From: Schauerella fraxinea
GTDB lineage: Bacteria; Pseudomonadota; Gammaproteobacteria; Burkholderiales; Burkholderiaceae_B
DNA: 64,000 bases
Direction: 5' to 3'
Assembly (NCBI GenBank): GCA_030849965.1
Contig: JAVDKL010000003.1
Location: 372,001 to 436,000 of the forward strand
The translations under genes were made by a program, and so were the position numbers. Below, in pieces: positions 28,637 through 38,282 of this stretch. How positions within the stretch are numbered: position 1 is the first letter of the stretch; each line of letters starts with the position of its first letter. The notes beneath the pieces were generated by a model. It saw only the letters and a list, made by a program, of their open reading frames with translations, searched no databases and was not told the origin of the DNA.

Positions 28637-31123
28637 ATGCACAGGCTAGTCATGTTTCCTTGTTTTCCTTCCGACGCGACGCCATCCTCGTCAACGGCCA
28701 AGCTCGCCTTCCCTGCGTCACGTAGCCGAGGCGGGGCGGTTGGGTTGGCGATAGCGCTGGGCGTGGCGCTGCCGACGGCCTGGAGTTCAGCCACGTACGC
28801 GCAGACAGCGCCGACGCAGGCCGCATCGGCATCCGACGCCATGGCCTTTTCGATTGCGCCAGCGCCGCTCGACCAAGTGCTGGCGCAGCTTGCCAGCGCC
28901 TCGGGCATCCGGCTCGCCGCGACGCCGCAACTGGTGGCAAACCGTCAGAGCAGTGGCGTGCAGGGGCGTTTTTCGCCGCACGAAGCACTGGTTCGCGCAT
29001 TGGCCGGCACAGGGTTGCAAGCGATGCGTGACGCACCCGGCCAATATCGCCTGATTCTCGCGCCGCAAGCGGCCGTGACGCAGTTGGAGGCGGTGACGGT
29101 GCGCGGTTCGGCCTTCTCCGACGGCCTGCCGCCGGTTTATGCGGGTGGCCAAGTGGCCAGTGGCGGCCGGCTGGGCATTCTGGGCAATCGCGACGATATG
29201 AGCACGCCGTTCAGCGCCACGCAGTACACGGCGGCGCTGATCGAAGATCAACAGGCGCAAAACATCGGCGATATCCTGGTCAACGATCCTTCGGTGCGCA
29301 ACACGTATGCGCGCGGCGCAGGGCGTGACGAATTCAATATCCGCGGTTTCACGCTTTTCAATTACGACGTGTCGTTCAATGGCCTCTATGGCATCTCGCC
29401 GCGCAACGCGAGCTCGCTGATCGGTATCGAGCGCGTGGAAGTGCTGCGTGGGCCTAACGCACTGTTGAATGGCATGGCACCCTACGGCTCAGTGGGGGGC
29501 GCAATCAACCTGGTGCCCAAGCGCGCCGGTCCCGATCCGCTGAACCGCGTGACCCTTTCCTATATCGGTGACAGCCAGTTTGGTGTGCATACCGACCTCG
29601 CGCGGCGGTTTGGCGACAGTCAAGAACTGGGCGTGCGGCTGAATGTGCAGCGCAGCGGCGGCGACATGACGGTGGATAACGGCAAGGAAGACATGGGCGC
29701 CATGGCGCTCGGGCTGGATTATCAGGCCGACCGGTTTCGCATCGAAGGCGATTTGAATTACCAGAATCGCAAAACGGATGCGCGCAGCGGGTTGCTCTTT
29801 CCGCCGTCGCCTGGCGTGCAGATTGGCGGGCCGCCCGATGCACGCAGCAACTTCTTCCCGCCGTGGACGTATTGGAAAACCGACGAATGGTCGGGGGCGG
29901 TTCGCGCCGAGTACGACCTGACAACGGACTGGAGCGTGTACGGCGCCTTTGGCGCACGCAAGCATGATTTTGAAAGTCTGCAAACCAGCTGGCTGATGCT
30001 CGACGGCGACGGCAGCATTGGCGCCGTGCCTGCGCGGCTCAACGAATCGTTGCTGAGCAAAACGGCCGAGGTGGGTGTGCGCGGGCGATTCGATACGGGG
30101 GCGGTCAAGCATGAGCCGACGATCAGTGCGAGCGTGCTGGATATCGATTATTCGTCCGCCCGTATTCGTTCGAGCACGGTGTTTTCCAATATCTATGACC
30201 CGGTGTATTTGGCCAAGCCGAATATTGCCCGCCCCAATGGCTTGGCGAAAGCCACCGAGTCGCGTCTGTATAGCGTGGCGTTGGCGGATACGCTTTCATT
30301 CGCCGACGATCGGGTGCAACTGATTGCGGGTGTGCGGCATCAACAGATCGACGCGTCCAATTTCAATCAGATCAGCGGCGAGCGCACCACACGCTATGAC
30401 AAGTCCGCCATCACGCCGGCAGTGGGTTTGACGGTGCGGCCAATCGAGCAGTTGTCGCTATATGGCAATTACATCGAGGGCTTGAGCCAAGGCCCCACCG
30501 CACCGGAAGGCGCGATCAACGCCGGCGAGATGTTTGCACCTGCCAAATCCAAGCAGATCGAGGTGGGTGCCAAATACGATTTCGGCAAGGTGGCGGCTAC
30601 GATCAGCGCGTTCCAGATCGAGCAACCCAGCAGCTTCCTTGATTTTTCCAGCCAGCGGTTCGTGGCCAATGGCGAGCAGCGCAATCGCGGTCTCGAGTTG
30701 CTGCTGCAGGGTGAACCGGTGCGAAGCGTTCGGTTGCTGGGCGGTGTGGCCTATACCGACGGGCGCCTGACGCGCACTGAAGGCGGCTTGAACGACGGCA
30801 ACCGGGCGCCGGCGGTGCCGCGCTTGCAATTCAATGCGGCGGCGGAATGGGATACGTCGTTCATGACCGGCTTGACGCTGACCGCCAGGATGCTGCGCAC
30901 CAGCGATCAATATATCGACGTGGGCAATACGCAAACCATTCCCGGCTGGACACGATTCGACGTCGGCGCCCGCTATGCCTTCAAGGCCAACGGCACACCG
31001 ATGGTCGTGCGCGCCACAGTGGAAAACGTATTGGACAAAAACTATTGGCAATCGGCCGCACGTGAAGGGCTGACGATCGGCGCGCCGCGCACGGTATTGC
31101 TGTCGGTATCGGCCGCGTTCTGA
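28637..31123 (+). CDS. TonB-dependent siderophore receptor with STN signalling domain
   Basis: 828-residue outer-membrane receptor. Signal peptide ends around residue 55 (TYAQ). STN domain at about 70-125 (FSIAPAPLDQVLAQLASASG...), the part that contacts FecR. Plug from about 145 (LEAVTVRGSAF, then NIRGFTLFNYDV and GIERVEVLRGPNALLNGMAPYGSVGGAINLV), then a 22-strand barrel ending in Phe (LLSVSAAF). Forms a FecIRA-type cell-surface signalling set with the divergent genes. Ligand unknown; sequence is of the FpvA/FhuE-like ferrisiderophore group rather than heme. Confidence 0.93.
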   Translation: MHRLVMFPCFPSDATPSSSTAKLAFPASRSRGGAVGLAIALGVALPTAWSSATYAQTAPTQAASASDAMAFSIAPAPLDQVLAQLASASGIRLAATPQLVANRQSSGVQGRFSPHEALVRALAGTGLQAMRDAPGQYRLILAPQAAVTQLEAVTVRGSAFSDGLPPVYAGGQVASGGRLGILGNRDDMSTPFSATQYTAALIEDQQAQNIGDILVNDPSVRNTYARGAGRDEFNIRGFTLFNYDVSFNGLYGISPRNASSLIGIERVEVLRGPNALLNGMAPYGSVGGAINLVPKRAGPDPLNRVTLSYIGDSQFGVHTDLARRFGDSQELGVRLNVQRSGGDMTVDNGKEDMGAMALGLDYQADRFRIEGDLNYQNRKTDARSGLLFPPSPGVQIGGPPDARSNFFPPWTYWKTDEWSGAVRAEYDLTTDWSVYGAFGARKHDFESLQTSWLMLDGDGSIGAVPARLNESLLSKTAEVGVRGRFDTGAVKHEPTISASVLDIDYSSARIRSSTVFSNIYDPVYLAKPNIARPNGLAKATESRLYSVALADTLSFADDRVQLIAGVRHQQIDASNFNQISGERTTRYDKSAITPAVGLTVRPIEQLSLYGNYIEGLSQGPTAPEGAINAGEMFAPAKSKQIEVGAKYDFGKVAATISAFQIEQPSSFLDFSSQRFVANGEQRNRGLELLLQGEPVRSVRLLGGVAYTDGRLTRTEGGLNDGNRAPAVPRLQFNAAAEWDTSFMTGLTLTARMLRTSDQYIDVGNTQTIPGWTRFDVGARYAFKANGTPMVVRATVENVLDKNYWQSAAREGLTIGAPRTVLLSVSAAF

Positions 31124-31264
31124 GGCGTCTGTCGCGCATGAAGCAAAAATAAGGCAAGACGGCCGCGCATCGACAGCGTGACATACCCTTGCAGCGATAA
31201 TGCAACTGCTGCGCCTCACTAGGCGCAACGGTTTACAGTGCATCGTCTGCATGAGGAGCATGGT

Positions 31265-32761
31265 GTGTCACGAACGAGTGGGCTCGATGTCCCGGTCGAG
31301 ATCGTCTTGAATCGCGCGCGTGAAGCGCCCACGCTGAGCGATCAGATCGCGCATCAACTGCGCGCTGGGATCAAGTCTGGTGTGTTGCGCGCCGACGATC
31401 GCCTGCCCGCCATCCGCGCCTTGGCCACGCGTCTCAGCGTGGCGCGCACCACCGTGGATACCGCCTACGCCCAACTCATTGCCGAGGGCTACCTGCATAC
31501 GCGTGCGGGCGCCGGCACCTGGATCGCGCAAACATTGCCGGAGAGCGCCACGGTCGTGGCGAGCCCGCTCGGCAGCGCCCTCAACGCAGCCGCCGGCTCA
31601 TCACGACCGCTGTCCGAACACGCGCGCCGGCTTGCCGAAGTATCGACCACGCTGCTGCCGCAGAAGCAGGTGCCGTTGGCCATCATTGCCCCCTCTGAAG
31701 AGATGTCGCCGGGCCGTGCCTGGACGCAGATCGCCAACCGGTTCGGACGCCGTCCCTGGCGTCATGCGGGCTACGGCGAACCGCAGGGCTATTTGCCCCT
31801 GAGAGAAGTGGTGGCCGAGTACGCGCGCAAGTTTCGGGGCGTGCACTGCGATGCGGATCGCGTGGTGATCACCTCCGGCAGCCAGCAAGGGATGACGCTG
31901 TGTGCACAGGTGCTCTTGGAGGCAGGCGATACGGCTTGGGTGGAGGATCCTTGCTACACCCTGATGGCGGCCACGATTGCCCATCGCGGCGTGCTGACCG
32001 TACCGGTGCCGGTGGACGCGGAAGGGCTCGATGTGACGGCCGGCATGACGCTCGCGCCCCATGCGAAAGCGGCGTTCGTGACGCCTTCGCATCAGTTTCC
32101 GTTGGGGATGATGATGAGCATGGCGCGGCGTGCCGAGCTGTTGGGCTGGGCTGCGCGCACGGAAAGCTGGATCGTCGAAGACGACTACGACAGCGAGCTC
32201 CGATACGAGGGGCGCCCGTTTCCGTCGCTGCAAGGGATGGATGCCTCTTCCGAATCCGTGATCTATCTCGGCACGTTCAGCAAGATGATGTTCCCGAGTT
32301 TGCGGCTGGGTTACGCGATCGTGCCGCGACCCCTGGTGGAAGCCTTTGCGGGCGCGCGGCTTTTGGCGGATCGGCACTCTTCCGAATCGCAGCAAGCGAT
32401 CCTCGCGGAATACATTCGAGAAGGGCATTACGAGATTCATGTGCGGCGCATTCGCGGCCTGCTGCAGAAGCGCCGGCAGGTACTGATTCGCGAATGCGAG
32501 CGGCAGCTTCACGCGTATGGCGCGGTGCTGCCGTGCGATCAGGGGATGCATGTGGTGTTTCGGTTGCATGATCACATCGACGATGTGGCGGTAGCGACGC
32601 CCCTGCGCCAAGGCGGGCTTGAGTTGCGTGCGATCTCGCCGTTTTACGTACGCAACACAACGATGCGCGGGTTTATGTTGGGTTTCGGCGGGTTTACGCC
32701 CGAGGCCATTAAGGCGGCAGTAAAGACCATCGCCCGCGCACTGGCGCAGCACGTGGCCTGA
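31265..32761 (+). CDS. MocR-family regulator (GntR HTH fused to class I aminotransferase domain)
   Basis: 498 residues from GTG 31265, preceded by GAGGAG at 6 nt; a GTG 27 nt upstream lacks this. N-terminal winged helix (LSDQIAHQLRAGIKSGVLRADDRLPAIRALATRLSVARTTV region, about 20-80), then fold-type I PLP domain with the PLP-lysine in LGTFSKMMFPSLRLGY and WIVEDDYDSE. PdxR-like members control vitamin B6 or amino-acid genes. The downstream PaiB-like gene, 160 bp away, is a frequent partner of MocR genes. Confidence 0.92.
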   Translation: MSRTSGLDVPVEIVLNRAREAPTLSDQIAHQLRAGIKSGVLRADDRLPAIRALATRLSVARTTVDTAYAQLIAEGYLHTRAGAGTWIAQTLPESATVVASPLGSALNAAAGSSRPLSEHARRLAEVSTTLLPQKQVPLAIIAPSEEMSPGRAWTQIANRFGRRPWRHAGYGEPQGYLPLREVVAEYARKFRGVHCDADRVVITSGSQQGMTLCAQVLLEAGDTAWVEDPCYTLMAATIAHRGVLTVPVPVDAEGLDVTAGMTLAPHAKAAFVTPSHQFPLGMMMSMARRAELLGWAARTESWIVEDDYDSELRYEGRPFPSLQGMDASSESVIYLGTFSKMMFPSLRLGYAIVPRPLVEAFAGARLLADRHSSESQQAILAEYIREGHYEIHVRRIRGLLQKRRQVLIRECERQLHAYGAVLPCDQGMHVVFRLHDHIDDVAVATPLRQGGLELRAISPFYVRNTTMRGFMLGFGGFTPEAIKAAVKTIARALAQHVA

Positions 32762-32923
32762 TTGGCCCGCTCTTTTTGCGGGAAAGCATGCCTACCCGTG
32801 CGCCGCAGGGTGTGATGTAGTGGCGACTTGCCCATTGTGCAAACCCAATTGCCATCGCGAACCCGGCCCGCAGTCGAACACCGCAAGCATCGCGTTGCAT
32901 TCACTTTCCATCGAGTATTCAGC

Positions 32924-33577
32924 ATGTACCTGCCCGCACAAACCGAGGAAACGCGCCTCGACGAGATTCACCGCGTGATCAAGGATCATCCGTTCGGGAT
33001 CCTCGTCACTCAGGCCGGCGGCATGCTGGACGCCAATCACATTCCCTTCGAATTCGAGCCCAGCGACGATGGCCTGGGGCAACTGACGGCGCATGTGGCC
33101 CGCGCCAATTCGATCTGGCAAGACCTGAAATCAGGCGATGAGGTGCTGGTCATTTTCCGTGGCGGCGATGCCTATATCTCGCCCACGTGGTATCCCAGCA
33201 AACACGAATTGCATCGGCAGGTGCCCACCTGGAATTACCAAGTAGTGCATGCTCATGGGGTGATCACGATTCAAGACGACGAACGTTTCGTGCGCGGCAT
33301 GGTCGCGCGGTTGACGCGCACGCATGAAGCCACCGCAGGCAACGACAAACCGTGGAAGATGACGGATTCGGAACCGGAATTTATTGATACCTTGTTGAAG
33401 GCCATCGTGGGCGTGGAAATTCGCGTCACTTCACTGGTGGGCAAATCCAAACTCGGCAAGCACAAGGATGTGCGCGATATCGAAGGCCCGGCCCAAGCCT
33501 TGAAGGCACGCCACGAAACCGAGATTTCCTGTGCGATGGCGCAAGCGGCGGCGCAGAAGAAGGGCGCGGCCGCTTAG
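32924..33577 (+). CDS. PaiB-like FMN-binding protein
   Basis: 217 residues, full length for the FMN-binding negative transcriptional regulator family (Bacillus PaiB). Starts MYLPAQTEETRLDEIH and contains HPFGILVT, DANHIPFEF, VIFRGGDAYISPTWYPSK and YQVVHAHG, all family motifs of the split-barrel flavin fold. The regulatory name may not fit in Gram-negatives; a flavin-linked redox or pyridoxal role is possible given the MocR neighbour. Its stop overlaps the stop of the convergent DUF2894 gene by 4 bases. Confidence 0.88.
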   Translation: MYLPAQTEETRLDEIHRVIKDHPFGILVTQAGGMLDANHIPFEFEPSDDGLGQLTAHVARANSIWQDLKSGDEVLVIFRGGDAYISPTWYPSKHELHRQVPTWNYQVVHAHGVITIQDDERFVRGMVARLTRTHEATAGNDKPWKMTDSEPEFIDTLLKAIVGVEIRVTSLVGKSKLGKHKDVRDIEGPAQALKARHETEISCAMAQAAAQKKGAAA

Positions 33578-34344
33578 CTTTTCTTGCGCGCGGCGCTCTT
33601 TTTGGCGGCTGCCGCGCGCGGTGCATCCTTGGCCGGCGCCGCGCCGGCCTGGTTCATCTGCTCCATCCACGAAAGCGCATCCACATACGACAGAAACTGG
33701 CGCACATAGCCGGGCGACAGCGTGCGCATCAATGAGAGCGAGCGGTGCACGAGGTGGCTGGAGTTGAGTGGGCCAGCGTTGTCAGGCACGTGTTCCTGTG
33801 ACTGCCGCAATTGCTTATTGGTGCTGACGCTCGCCCAGGCGTCGCGGAAATAGTCGATGGATGGCAGCTCGGGGTACGCCGCGCGCTGCTGCGCAAGCGT
33901 CTGTGAAACGGCATTGTCGTCGTCGGCGGCGTGCTGCATGGCGAGATGCGCGGCGAGCGCTTCGAGCGGCCGTGCAACGGGCACGACAGCCGTGGCGTCG
34001 GCAACGCGATTGACGGGGCCGGCCGGATGCTCACCGGCGTCTTGATCTGTGCCGGCAACGCGATCGATCGGCGTATCGCCGTTCACAACGTCCTTCGCAC
34101 AGGGCCGTGCCGTTGCGCTGGCAGGCGCTGCTGCTTCATTCACGCGTTCGATGTTGGCCGCATACGCAACCAATGCATCGGCAAGCTTGCGGTCGAGCAC
34201 CTGCCGCGCTTGTCCGCGATGGCTTTCCGCGCGGCGCGCCAGCGCGACGATGAACTGAAAGCGTACGGGATTCAAGCGATCGTGGCCGCTCGCGCGCCAC
34301 GCATCGAGCGTCGCGTGCAGATCGGTCGTCGCATCGGCGGTCAT
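33574..34344 (-). CDS. DUF2894 family protein (fourth gene of the ZorAB-like block)
   Basis: 256 residues, soluble. N-terminal conserved block LNPVRFQFIVALARRAESHRGQ (split over about 22-44), a variable Ala/Asp-rich linker (about 70-140), and a C-terminal conserved block LRQSQEHVPDNAGPLNS then VHRSLSLMRTLSPGYVRQFL and YVDALSWMEQM, typical of DUF2894; Lys/Ala-rich tail KKSAARKKS. Starts with ATGA overlap on the OmpA gene, so it is translated with it. Function unknown; the constant linkage with the motor-like pair suggests a cytoplasmic partner. Confidence 0.85.
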   Translation of the reverse strand: MTADATTDLHATLDAWRASGHDRLNPVRFQFIVALARRAESHRGQARQVLDRKLADALVAYAANIERVNEAAAPASATARPCAKDVVNGDTPIDRVAGTDQDAGEHPAGPVNRVADATAVVPVARPLEALAAHLAMQHAADDDNAVSQTLAQQRAAYPELPSIDYFRDAWASVSTNKQLRQSQEHVPDNAGPLNSSHLVHRSLSLMRTLSPGYVRQFLSYVDALSWMEQMNQAGAAPAKDAPRAAAAKKSAARKKS

Positions 34345-35138
34345 CGTGACGGCGCCTGGCTGCTGGACGGATGATTGGCGGGCGATGCCGGCGCCGCATC
34401 GGTAACAGGCTTTGCTGCCGGCGCGACCGCGTCGTTGGCGACCGGCGCCGCGCTCGGTGAGGTTGCGGGACCGGCAGGCACCGCAGCTGCTGGTTTGGCT
34501 GGCGCTACGGCGTCGGCCGAGGGCTTGGGAATCGGCGCGATTTCCACGCGGCGGTTCTTGGCCCGGCCCTCTTCGTCGGCGTTGGAACTCACCGGTTGCT
34601 GCGATCCGAAGGCGGCCGCAAACACGGCAGCGGGCGCGATGCCCTCATCGATCAGCACGCGCGTGACGGTCAATGCGCGCTGGGCCGAGAGCTCCCAGTT
34701 ATCCGCAAACCGGCGATTGTTCTCTCGCACCTGCTGATCGTCGGTAAACCCGCTCACCATCAACACTTCTTGATGGGTTTCCAGGTACACCGAGAGTGGG
34801 GCAATCAAGCTCTTCAAAATCTCGCGGCCTTCGGGCTGCAGCTGTGCCGAATTGAGCGCAAAGAGCACATTACCGCTGATGCCGATGCGGCCGTTGATCA
34901 GCGTCACGCGGCCGGCCGCCAGCGGCACGGCCAGGGCTTCTTCGAGGGTGACGCGGCGTTGGGTTTCTTCCTCGCGCTGTTTGACCTCTTCGTCGAGCCT
35001 GGCCGAGAGCTCGAGCTGCACACCGATCACGCCCACCACCACCAGCACGAACGCACCCAGCAACACTGACATCAGGTCGCCGAACACGGGCCAGACGGGG
35101 ACGGTGGGCTCCACGCCCGCGTCGATGTCTTCTTTCAT
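34341..35138 (-). CDS. MotB/ZorB-like OmpA-family protein
   Basis: 265 residues. One N-terminal membrane helix VPVWPVFGDLMSVLLGAFVL, in which Asp21 stands where MotB and ZorB have the ion-carrying Asp (F-x-DLM-S). A periplasmic linker (about 45-80) leads to an OmpA-like peptidoglycan-binding domain (VLFALNSAQLQPEG, VSGFTDDQQVRENNRRFADNW, LSAQRALTV, NRRVEI; about 85-205). A Pro/Ala-rich tail of about 60 residues follows. 4-nt overlaps at both ends (with the DUF802 gene and DUF2894) show tight coupling. Predicted stator shaft anchoring the complex to the wall. Confidence 0.88.
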   Translation of the reverse strand: MKEDIDAGVEPTVPVWPVFGDLMSVLLGAFVLVVVGVIGVQLELSARLDEEVKQREEETQRRVTLEEALAVPLAAGRVTLINGRIGISGNVLFALNSAQLQPEGREILKSLIAPLSVYLETHQEVLMVSGFTDDQQVRENNRRFADNWELSAQRALTVTRVLIDEGIAPAAVFAAAFGSQQPVSSNADEEGRAKNRRVEIAPIPKPSADAVAPAKPAAAVPAGPATSPSAAPVANDAVAPAAKPVTDAAPASPANHPSSSQAPSR

Positions 35139-38100
35139 GCTTGTGCGTCGCTCTCAGGCGTTTGTGCGCGGGCAACGTGTTGCAGATCTTCAAGGATTTG
35201 CTTCTGCGCCATCATGCTCAGGTCGATCACTTCGCGTGCCTGGGCCACGTAGTAAGCCAGTTGTTCGTCGCTACGCGTGGTGGACTTGTCTAGCGCCGCT
35301 TCGATGCGTTGCAGGTGGCTCACCAACGACGTGTTCGATTCGCTGAACAGTTGCACCGCAGTGCCGAATGATTCACCCAGGCTCGCCACTTCGACGGCGC
35401 TGCCGGTGACTTGTGCTGCGACCTCGGTGAGCTTGGTGGTTTCGGTTTCCACCCGATCGATGAACTGCGTGCCCACGCGATCCAGCACGTCGGCCGAGGT
35501 CGCCACCAAGGCATCCACCGCCGTGCGCTGTTCGGTCGATGCATGATTGACGGCATCGAGCAGCGTGCTGAGCGTTTCCAGCAGGCGCTCGCGTTCTTCC
35601 AGCATGGCGTTGTCACGTGCCATGCTGTCGGAGAGTTTCTGCCGCACTTCGATCACCACATCGGCCGCCGCGCGCGGCGCTTCGGATGCGGCCTGTACGA
35701 GCTGCGCGATCTCGGCGATGGTGCTGCTGGCGTGGGCTTGGGTTTCAGACGAGATGTCGCGCGCGGTTTGGGCTAGCGCGTCGCAGATCGCCTGGCTACG
35801 CTCGGCGGTATGGGCACCGGCCTGTTGCCATTCTTCGCGCAGGGTGGCGGCCATCGTGGCCAGCGAACCGGTCCAGGCGGCCAGGCGCGCTTGATCCTGA
35901 GCCGCCAATGCCGTTTGCAGATCGGCGGCGGCTTTGGGTGCATCGGCAGCCACTTGCACCACGCGGTCAATCTCGGCCAATGTGCTGGTGGCTTGGGCGC
36001 GCGTTTCCGACGAGATATCCACCGCCGTTTGCGCCAGGGCGTCGCACATCTCTTGCATCCGTCGAGCCGTATCCGCGTTGGCCGCTTTCGATTCTTCGCG
36101 CAGTGTTGTGGCGATTTCCTCTAGCGATGCGGTCCATGCGGCCAATCGCGCTTGATCTTGCGCGGCTAGTGCCGTCTGCAGATCGGCGGCGGCCTTGGGC
36201 GCGTCCGCGGCCACTTGCACCACCCGGTCGATCTCGGCCAGTGTGCTGGTGGCTTGAGCGCGCGTTTCCGACGAGATATCCACGGCCGTTTGCGCCAGGG
36301 CGTCGCACATCTCTTGCATGCGTCGAGCCGTATCCGCATTGGCCGCTTTCGATTCTTCGCGCAGTGTTGTGGCGATCTCCGCCAGCGATGCGGTCCATGC
36401 AGCCAATCGCGCTTGATCTTGCGCGGCCAATGCCGTCTGCAGATCGGCGGCGGCCTTGGGTGCGTCGGCGGCCACTTGCACCACCCGGTCGATCTCGGCC
36501 AGTGTGCTGGTGGCTTGAGCGCGCGTCTCAGACGAAATATCGACAGCCGTCTGCGCCAGGGCGTCGCACATCTCTTGCATGCGTTGCGCCGTATCGGCGT
36601 TGGCTGCTTTCGATTCTTCGCGCAGTGTTGTGGCGATCTCGGCCAGCGACGCGGTCCATGCCGCCAGTCGCGCCTGATCTTGCTCGGCCAACGCCTTCTG
36701 AAGATCCGCCGCGGCTTGGGGCGCATCGGCAGCCACTTGCACCACGCGGTCGATCTCGGCCAAGGTGGCGGTGGCTTGCGTGCGCGTTTCCGTTGAGATG
36801 TCGCGCGCGGTTTGCGCCAGCGCATCGCACATGGCTTGCAAGCGTTGCGCGGTATCCGCGTTGGCTTTTTCCGATTCTTCGCGCAGCGTGGCGGCCATTG
36901 CGCCCAGCGACGCGTTCCAGCTGGCCAGGCGCTGCTCGTCTTGCGCCGCCAGGGTTGCGTGCATCGTTTCCTGCGTATTGCCTACCGAGCGCACGAGCGC
37001 GGCTGAGTGGTCGGCAAACGTCGCGGCGGCGGCCGTCAATGCCGATTGATTGGCGGCGGCGGCTTGCGCGTTGGTGCGCTCCTGCTGCGAGAGGGCCTCA
37101 CGCCAACCGAGCGTCATGTTGCCGGCCACGTCGTTCAGTCGTGTCGACACGTTTTCCAGCAACGCGCCGGTGCGCGCATCGAAGGTACCCGCAAAGCCGT
37201 CGAGCGAGGTGCGCAGGTCTTGCGCCAGCGCGCTATTGGTGCCGCGTTGCTCGGCAAGCGCTTCTTTCCAGATATCGGCCACGGTCGTGGTCGAGGTTTC
37301 GAAGCGCGCCGAGAGGCCATCCAATTGCTGCTGCACGGCTTGCGTCACCGTTTCATGCAGGGCAGCGGTTTCGCGCGCGAGTCCGGCCATCGTGGCCTCG
37401 ACAGCCGGTTGAATCGCCGCGCTGGCTGAGCGTGCGCCATCGACCACGCTGTCTTTCAGTGTTTGTTCGACGGCGGCCGCCAGCCGGGTGTAGGCCACGT
37501 CGGTTTTGCCATGGAAGGCTTCCTGATTCGCGGCCAGGCGCTCAGTCAACGCCAGGTTTTGCTGCGCCATCGTCGTCATCATGGCTTCGAGGCGATCGAC
37601 AACCCTGGGCATGATGTCGGCCTGGCGCTGCAGCAGCTTGAAGCTCTCTTCGCGCTGATGCACCGGGGAATACACCCGCAAGGTCGTGGCGATCTTGGTG
37701 TCGAGCAATTGCGCGGCCTTCAGGCGCTCGCGCCGGCATAAGGCCGAGAGCAAGCCCAGCATCGCCGAGGTTGCCACACCGGCGACTGAGGTGCCGAAAG
37801 CAAACCCTAGCCCCTTGACGGGTGCCGCGAGCGAGGCGCGGATGGCGGCCAGATCGGTCGAGCTTTCCAGGGCCAGACCGGTGCCGCGCAGGGTGGCGAT
37901 CATGCCCAGGAACGTGCCCAGCATGCCCAGCAGCACTAATAAGCCGACCAAATAGGGCGTGAGGGTGGGGCCAGGCAGGCCCACACGCTCGCCTTCCGTG
38001 CGCAGCCGTACGGCATTGCGCAGGGCGGGAGGCAGTTGCTGGAGCCAGTCGCCAAGACTTGCCGGCGCTTCGGTCAGCCGATCGATCGCGACTGCGAGGC

Positions 38101-38272
38101 GCGCGGTGGCCGTTTGATAGCGGAACAGCTCCAGCCCGCCCAAGGCGTATACCGCGCCGATGAGGGCGGTGACGGCCAGGGCCAGCGGGTTGACGTTCAC
38201 ATAGCCGGCGCCGATCCAGCACACAGCGGCCAGGCCCACGGCAAAAACAACACAATGAAGAAGTCGGGTCAT
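35135..38272 (-). CDS. MotA/ExbB/ZorA-like membrane protein with long DUF802 repeat tail
   Basis: 1045 residues from ATG 38272 (an upstream TTG at 38305 is less likely). Four membrane helices: about 5-22, 28-46, 106-127 (YLVGLLVLLGMLGTFLGMI) and 155-177 (FGTSVAGVATSAMLGLLSAL); the last two have the MotA/TolQ/ExbB pattern G-x-LGTFLG and F-TS-xxG. Residues 200-1045 are a Ala/Gln/Glu-rich predicted coiled-coil cytoplasmic tail, with five tandem 87-residue units at 437-871. This resembles ZorA, whose long tail transmits motor rotation. Coupled to the MotB-like gene by a 4-nt overlap. Family label DUF802; function not established. Confidence 0.85.
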   Translation of the reverse strand: MTRLLHCVVFAVGLAAVCWIGAGYVNVNPLALAVTALIGAVYALGGLELFRYQTATARLAVAIDRLTEAPASLGDWLQQLPPALRNAVRLRTEGERVGLPGPTLTPYLVGLLVLLGMLGTFLGMIATLRGTGLALESSTDLAAIRASLAAPVKGLGFAFGTSVAGVATSAMLGLLSALCRRERLKAAQLLDTKIATTLRVYSPVHQREESFKLLQRQADIMPRVVDRLEAMMTTMAQQNLALTERLAANQEAFHGKTDVAYTRLAAAVEQTLKDSVVDGARSASAAIQPAVEATMAGLARETAALHETVTQAVQQQLDGLSARFETSTTTVADIWKEALAEQRGTNSALAQDLRTSLDGFAGTFDARTGALLENVSTRLNDVAGNMTLGWREALSQQERTNAQAAAANQSALTAAAATFADHSAALVRSVGNTQETMHATLAAQDEQRLASWNASLGAMAATLREESEKANADTAQRLQAMCDALAQTARDISTETRTQATATLAEIDRVVQVAADAPQAAADLQKALAEQDQARLAAWTASLAEIATTLREESKAANADTAQRMQEMCDALAQTAVDISSETRAQATSTLAEIDRVVQVAADAPKAAADLQTALAAQDQARLAAWTASLAEIATTLREESKAANADTARRMQEMCDALAQTAVDISSETRAQATSTLAEIDRVVQVAADAPKAAADLQTALAAQDQARLAAWTASLEEIATTLREESKAANADTARRMQEMCDALAQTAVDISSETRAQATSTLAEIDRVVQVAADAPKAAADLQTALAAQDQARLAAWTGSLATMAATLREEWQQAGAHTAERSQAICDALAQTARDISSETQAHASSTIAEIAQLVQAASEAPRAAADVVIEVRQKLSDSMARDNAMLEERERLLETLSTLLDAVNHASTEQRTAVDALVATSADVLDRVGTQFIDRVETETTKLTEVAAQVTGSAVEVASLGESFGTAVQLFSESNTSLVSHLQRIEAALDKSTTRSDEQLAYYVAQAREVIDLSMMAQKQILEDLQHVARAQTPESDAQA
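35660..36964 (-). repeat. Five tandem 261-bp repeats in the DUF802 gene
   Basis: Units on the minus strand start at 36964, 36703, 36442, 36181 and 35920, each exactly 261 bp (87 codons). Units 2-4 differ by very few bases; units 1 and 5 are more diverged. Each unit encodes one Cys in the shared CDALAQTA motif and the string TLAEIDRVVQ or a variant. Confidence 0.95.
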
Positions 38273-38282
38273 GACGTCCGGG

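Noticed and set aside
35660-36964. Regular repeats considered as a CRISPR array
   Set aside because: Unit is 261 bp with no spacers, and lies wholly in one reading frame of a coiled-coil protein.
35617-37614. 665-codon plus-strand frame across the DUF802 repeats
   Set aside because: Arg/Pro-rich shadow; repeats itself only because the real minus-strand gene is repetitive.
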